From Robiginitomaculum sp. (GTDB taxonomy: Bacteria > Pseudomonadota > Alphaproteobacteria > Caulobacterales > Maricaulaceae): a DNA stretch of 7,081 bases. The notes under the pieces are model-generated. The model was not told the origin of the DNA. It made no database searches and saw nothing but the letters and a program-made list of their open reading frames with translations. Positions 5,759 to 7,081 of this stretch are shown here, piece after piece. A program made the translations under genes and the position numbers. Where the stretch lies: the NCBI GenBank assembly GCA_016765255.1, contig JAESQI010000280.1, positions 1-7,081 of the forward strand. Direction: 5' to 3'. The stretch's first letter is position 1, and every line of letters begins with the position of its first letter.

Positions 5759-6634
5759 TCAATTATCCAACATCGCAAGCCATTTTTTCACTGTGTTCAA
5801 CCCTGTATCAGGATTTCCCGATAATCTGCCCTGATCGATAACACGTTTGTCGAAGGCCCGTAATATGAAGGCTGGCCGTTCGATTGAAACAGTCAGACTG
5901 GAAAGAAGATTGTGCACCTTTGTGCGTTCGGCAAGATAAACTACGAAGTTTGAATCAACTAGGTCACGAGTTTCTTGGAATTCGAAAAAGTATTTTGCAG
6001 CATGCCTAATGTGACCATTAGACATGGCTCTCTCATCATATATTACGATGAGTAGTGGCTTTGCATCATTGAACGCAACTCTCTCGGCACCATCTAAGCT
6101 TTCCAAGGTTTGGTTCTGGAGCCATGTATAGCCGTCAATGGCAGAGGGACGTTTCGTAGACGGGGCTTGGTTATTGGTATTGGTCGAAAGTGCTTCCTCT
6201 GTTACCTTTTTAAGGTCTGCATTCTCGATTGTTTCGGTAATCTCACCCGCAAATTTGTTCCTCTCTGCGATCTCGACGCGAAGTTTTGCAGTGTTAACTT
6301 GGTGATTTAGGCGACTATTTTCGACTGCCTCGTCAGTTCGCGAATCTCGCATCCGTTTTCCTTGAGTGGCCGGAGCCGTAAGGAGGCCCAGTCCCCACTT
6401 AAGATAAGCAAGGCCGAGGATTAGTGCAAATGCAGACAAAGCGGGTAGAAAAAGAAGCGTACAGGGTGTACTATTTGCCTCGAACAATATAATGCGTTCC
6501 TGCGCGCTTCCATCAGATACAAACAGGAGAAACAACGCCTTCCAATTCACAGCAGCAGCCGAAAACACGAACGGAAAAAATACGGGGCCACTCAGTTTCG
6601 ACCGCAGACTTGCAGAAAAGCCGTCGAGAACCAT
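5759..6634 (-). CDS. Unknown membrane-anchored protein with coiled-coil linker and cysteine-less thioredoxin-like C-terminal domain
   Basis: I do not recognise a named family for this 291-residue protein. Two hydrophobic segments (about 18-38 and 58-80) are separated by a short polar stretch, suggesting a membrane hairpin. From memory, the NWKALFLLF...ERI...T...PAL arrangement resembles uncharacterised two-helix membrane proteins of proteobacteria. Residues 100-150 are charged and helical, likely a coiled coil, followed by a polar linker (151-165). Residues 188-291 read like a thioredoxin fold: a strand (KPLLIVIYDE), a long helix, a strand (FVVYLAE), then a proline before a strand (ERPAFILRA) in the position of the cis-proline. 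SNGH (205-208) stands where CxxC would be, and the only cysteine (C58) lies in the second membrane segment, so it is probably not a redox enzyme. The ATG at 6634 is the first after an in-frame stop but lacks a Shine-Dalgarno. The cytoplasmic location of the C-terminal domain is inferred. Confidence 0.75.
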   Translation of the reverse strand: MVLDGFSASLRSKLSGPVFFPFVFSAAAVNWKALFLLFVSDGSAQERIILFEANSTPCTLLFLPALSAFALILGLAYLKWGLGLLTAPATQGKRMRDSRTDEAVENSRLNHQVNTAKLRVEIAERNKFAGEITETIENADLKKVTEEALSTNTNNQAPSTKRPSAIDGYTWLQNQTLESLDGAERVAFNDAKPLLIVIYDERAMSNGHIRHAAKYFFEFQETRDLVDSNFVVYLAERTKVHNLLSSLTVSIERPAFILRAFDKRVIDQGRLSGNPDTGLNTVKKWLAMLDN

Positions 6635-6797
6635 AGAGGTTGCATTTCATGACGTCGCATGTTTATCAAGTGTCGTGCAGTTTGGACGCTACCCCTTACG
6701 TACGCTTCTGTCCCAAAGCAGGCATCTAACTATGGGCGTAAACCCGGAAATGAGGGAGTTTAACTATCCAGAGCCGTCATAAATATAACCACTAGTG
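6635..6797. other. Intergenic leader of the membrane protein gene
   Basis: This 163-bp stretch upstream of the membrane protein gene shows no coding frame I trust on the minus strand. A TTGATA box occurs near 6667-6662, but no good -10 follows at the right distance. A plus-strand frame crosses it as an antisense extension of the neighbouring gene and is not called. Confidence 0.4.
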
Positions 6798-6938
6798 TCA
6801 CGGTATTCCCTCAACATTGTTTCCGGTAGCAATCCAAATATCAACATCCCGCTCCAAGATTGCCCACCCCCTCCTGGTGCACCAAGACAACTGTCGCGGT
6901 GGTTTGAGTATCACCGCCACCGTTACTCTTTCCACCAT
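6798..6938 (-). CDS. Possible small protein of 46 residues, unknown
   Basis: An ATG at 6938 is preceded by GGAGGA (6952-6947) with eight bases between, the best Shine-Dalgarno in the window. It opens a 46-codon frame ending in TGA at 6798. The product begins MVERVTVAVILKPP and ends ILERDVDIWIATGNNVEGIP; it has no signal, membrane segment or known motif. It starts 26 bp after the stop of the gene entering from the right edge and precedes the membrane protein gene on the same strand, so it could be the middle of a three-gene unit. A second frame over the same bases also reads like protein (DFSEDGRYGG...), so a decayed or frameshifted gene is possible. Low confidence. Confidence 0.3.
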   Translation of the reverse strand: MVERVTVAVILKPPRQLSWCTRRGWAILERDVDIWIATGNNVEGIP

Positions 6939-6964
6939 AGCGCCCGTCCTCCGAAAAATCAAAG

Positions 6965-7081
6965 CTAGCTTAATTCTTCAATCGCCTTGAGCTGTGCAAT
7001 GGCTAGTTCCAACTGCCCATCCGATATCCCCCTCACAAGTACCGCGACCTCCCGGCGCGCACCTTTTAACGGCGGTTCGCC
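6965..7081 (-). CDS. C-terminal 38 residues of an unidentified protein (enters from right edge)
   Basis: The minus strand is open from the right edge to a TAG at 6967-6965. The residues read GEPPLKGARREVAVLVRGIS followed by DGQLELAIAQLKAIEELS. The second half is a strong amphipathic helix with regular Leu/Ile/Ala spacing and ends naturally just after it. The composition is typical of a soluble alpha-helical C-terminus such as those seen in small regulators, but no family can be assigned from this fragment. It is the first gene of a possible minus-strand unit leading to the small ORF and the membrane protein gene. Confidence 0.6.
   Translation of the reverse strand, partial: GEPPLKGARREVAVLVRGISDGQLELAIAQLKAIEELS

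Noticed and set aside
6492..6782. 96-codon plus-strand frame
   Set aside because: About half of it is antisense to the membrane segments of the minus-strand gene, and no motif or Shine-Dalgarno supports it.

Overview
The window looks like a stretch of an alphaproteobacterial chromosome of moderate GC content. On the minus strand it carries the block aroA - cmk - rpsA - ihfB. On the plus strand, divergent from aroA, are a FYDLN-type zinc-ribbon/acidic protein (TIGR02300 family) and tRNA-Ala(GGC). From general knowledge this grouping is typical of Alphaproteobacteria, and the aroA product resembles the Agrobacterium CP4 type of EPSP synthase. I cannot fix the order or genus from sequence alone.

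Layout. Positions 1-54 hold the first 18 codons of ihfB, which runs off the left edge. It is preceded by a leader with a duplicated 14-bp segment and a small hairpin. Positions 140-547 hold an arsenate reductase / low-molecular-weight tyrosine phosphatase-like gene placed between rpsA and ihfB. A strong intrinsic terminator (584-618) closes rpsA (642-2339, six S1 domains). The 347-bp gap between rpsA and cmk contains a candidate rpsA promoter, a leader hairpin next to an AU-rich ribosome-binding region, and a dispersed-repeat-like palindromic element just downstream of cmk. cmk (2687-3328) and aroA (3328-4701) overlap by one base and are probably translationally coupled. A divergent intergenic region with a small perfect palindrome separates aroA from the TIGR02300 gene (4870-5316), which is followed after 32 bp by tRNA-Ala (5349-5424).

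Downstream of tRNA-Ala the conserved core ends and the content becomes unfamiliar. There is a 334-bp stretch with no convincing gene. Next is a minus-strand gene (5759-6634) for a membrane-anchored protein with two N-terminal hydrophobic segments, a charged helical linker and a C-terminal domain that reads like a thioredoxin fold without cysteines. Then comes a weak 46-codon ORF with an excellent Shine-Dalgarno, and finally the last 38 codons of a gene entering from the right edge. These three minus-strand units could form one transcript. I see no integrase, transposase, CRISPR array or att duplication, so the region is only a candidate island boundary.

Functionally the core genes serve house-keeping: aromatic amino acid/chorismate synthesis (AroA), CMP/dCMP phosphorylation (Cmk), mRNA recruitment to the 30S subunit (S1), DNA bending (IHF beta) and alanine decoding. 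The most interesting unexplained items are the membrane/Trx-like protein next to tRNA-Ala, the ihfB leader element and the rpsA leader.
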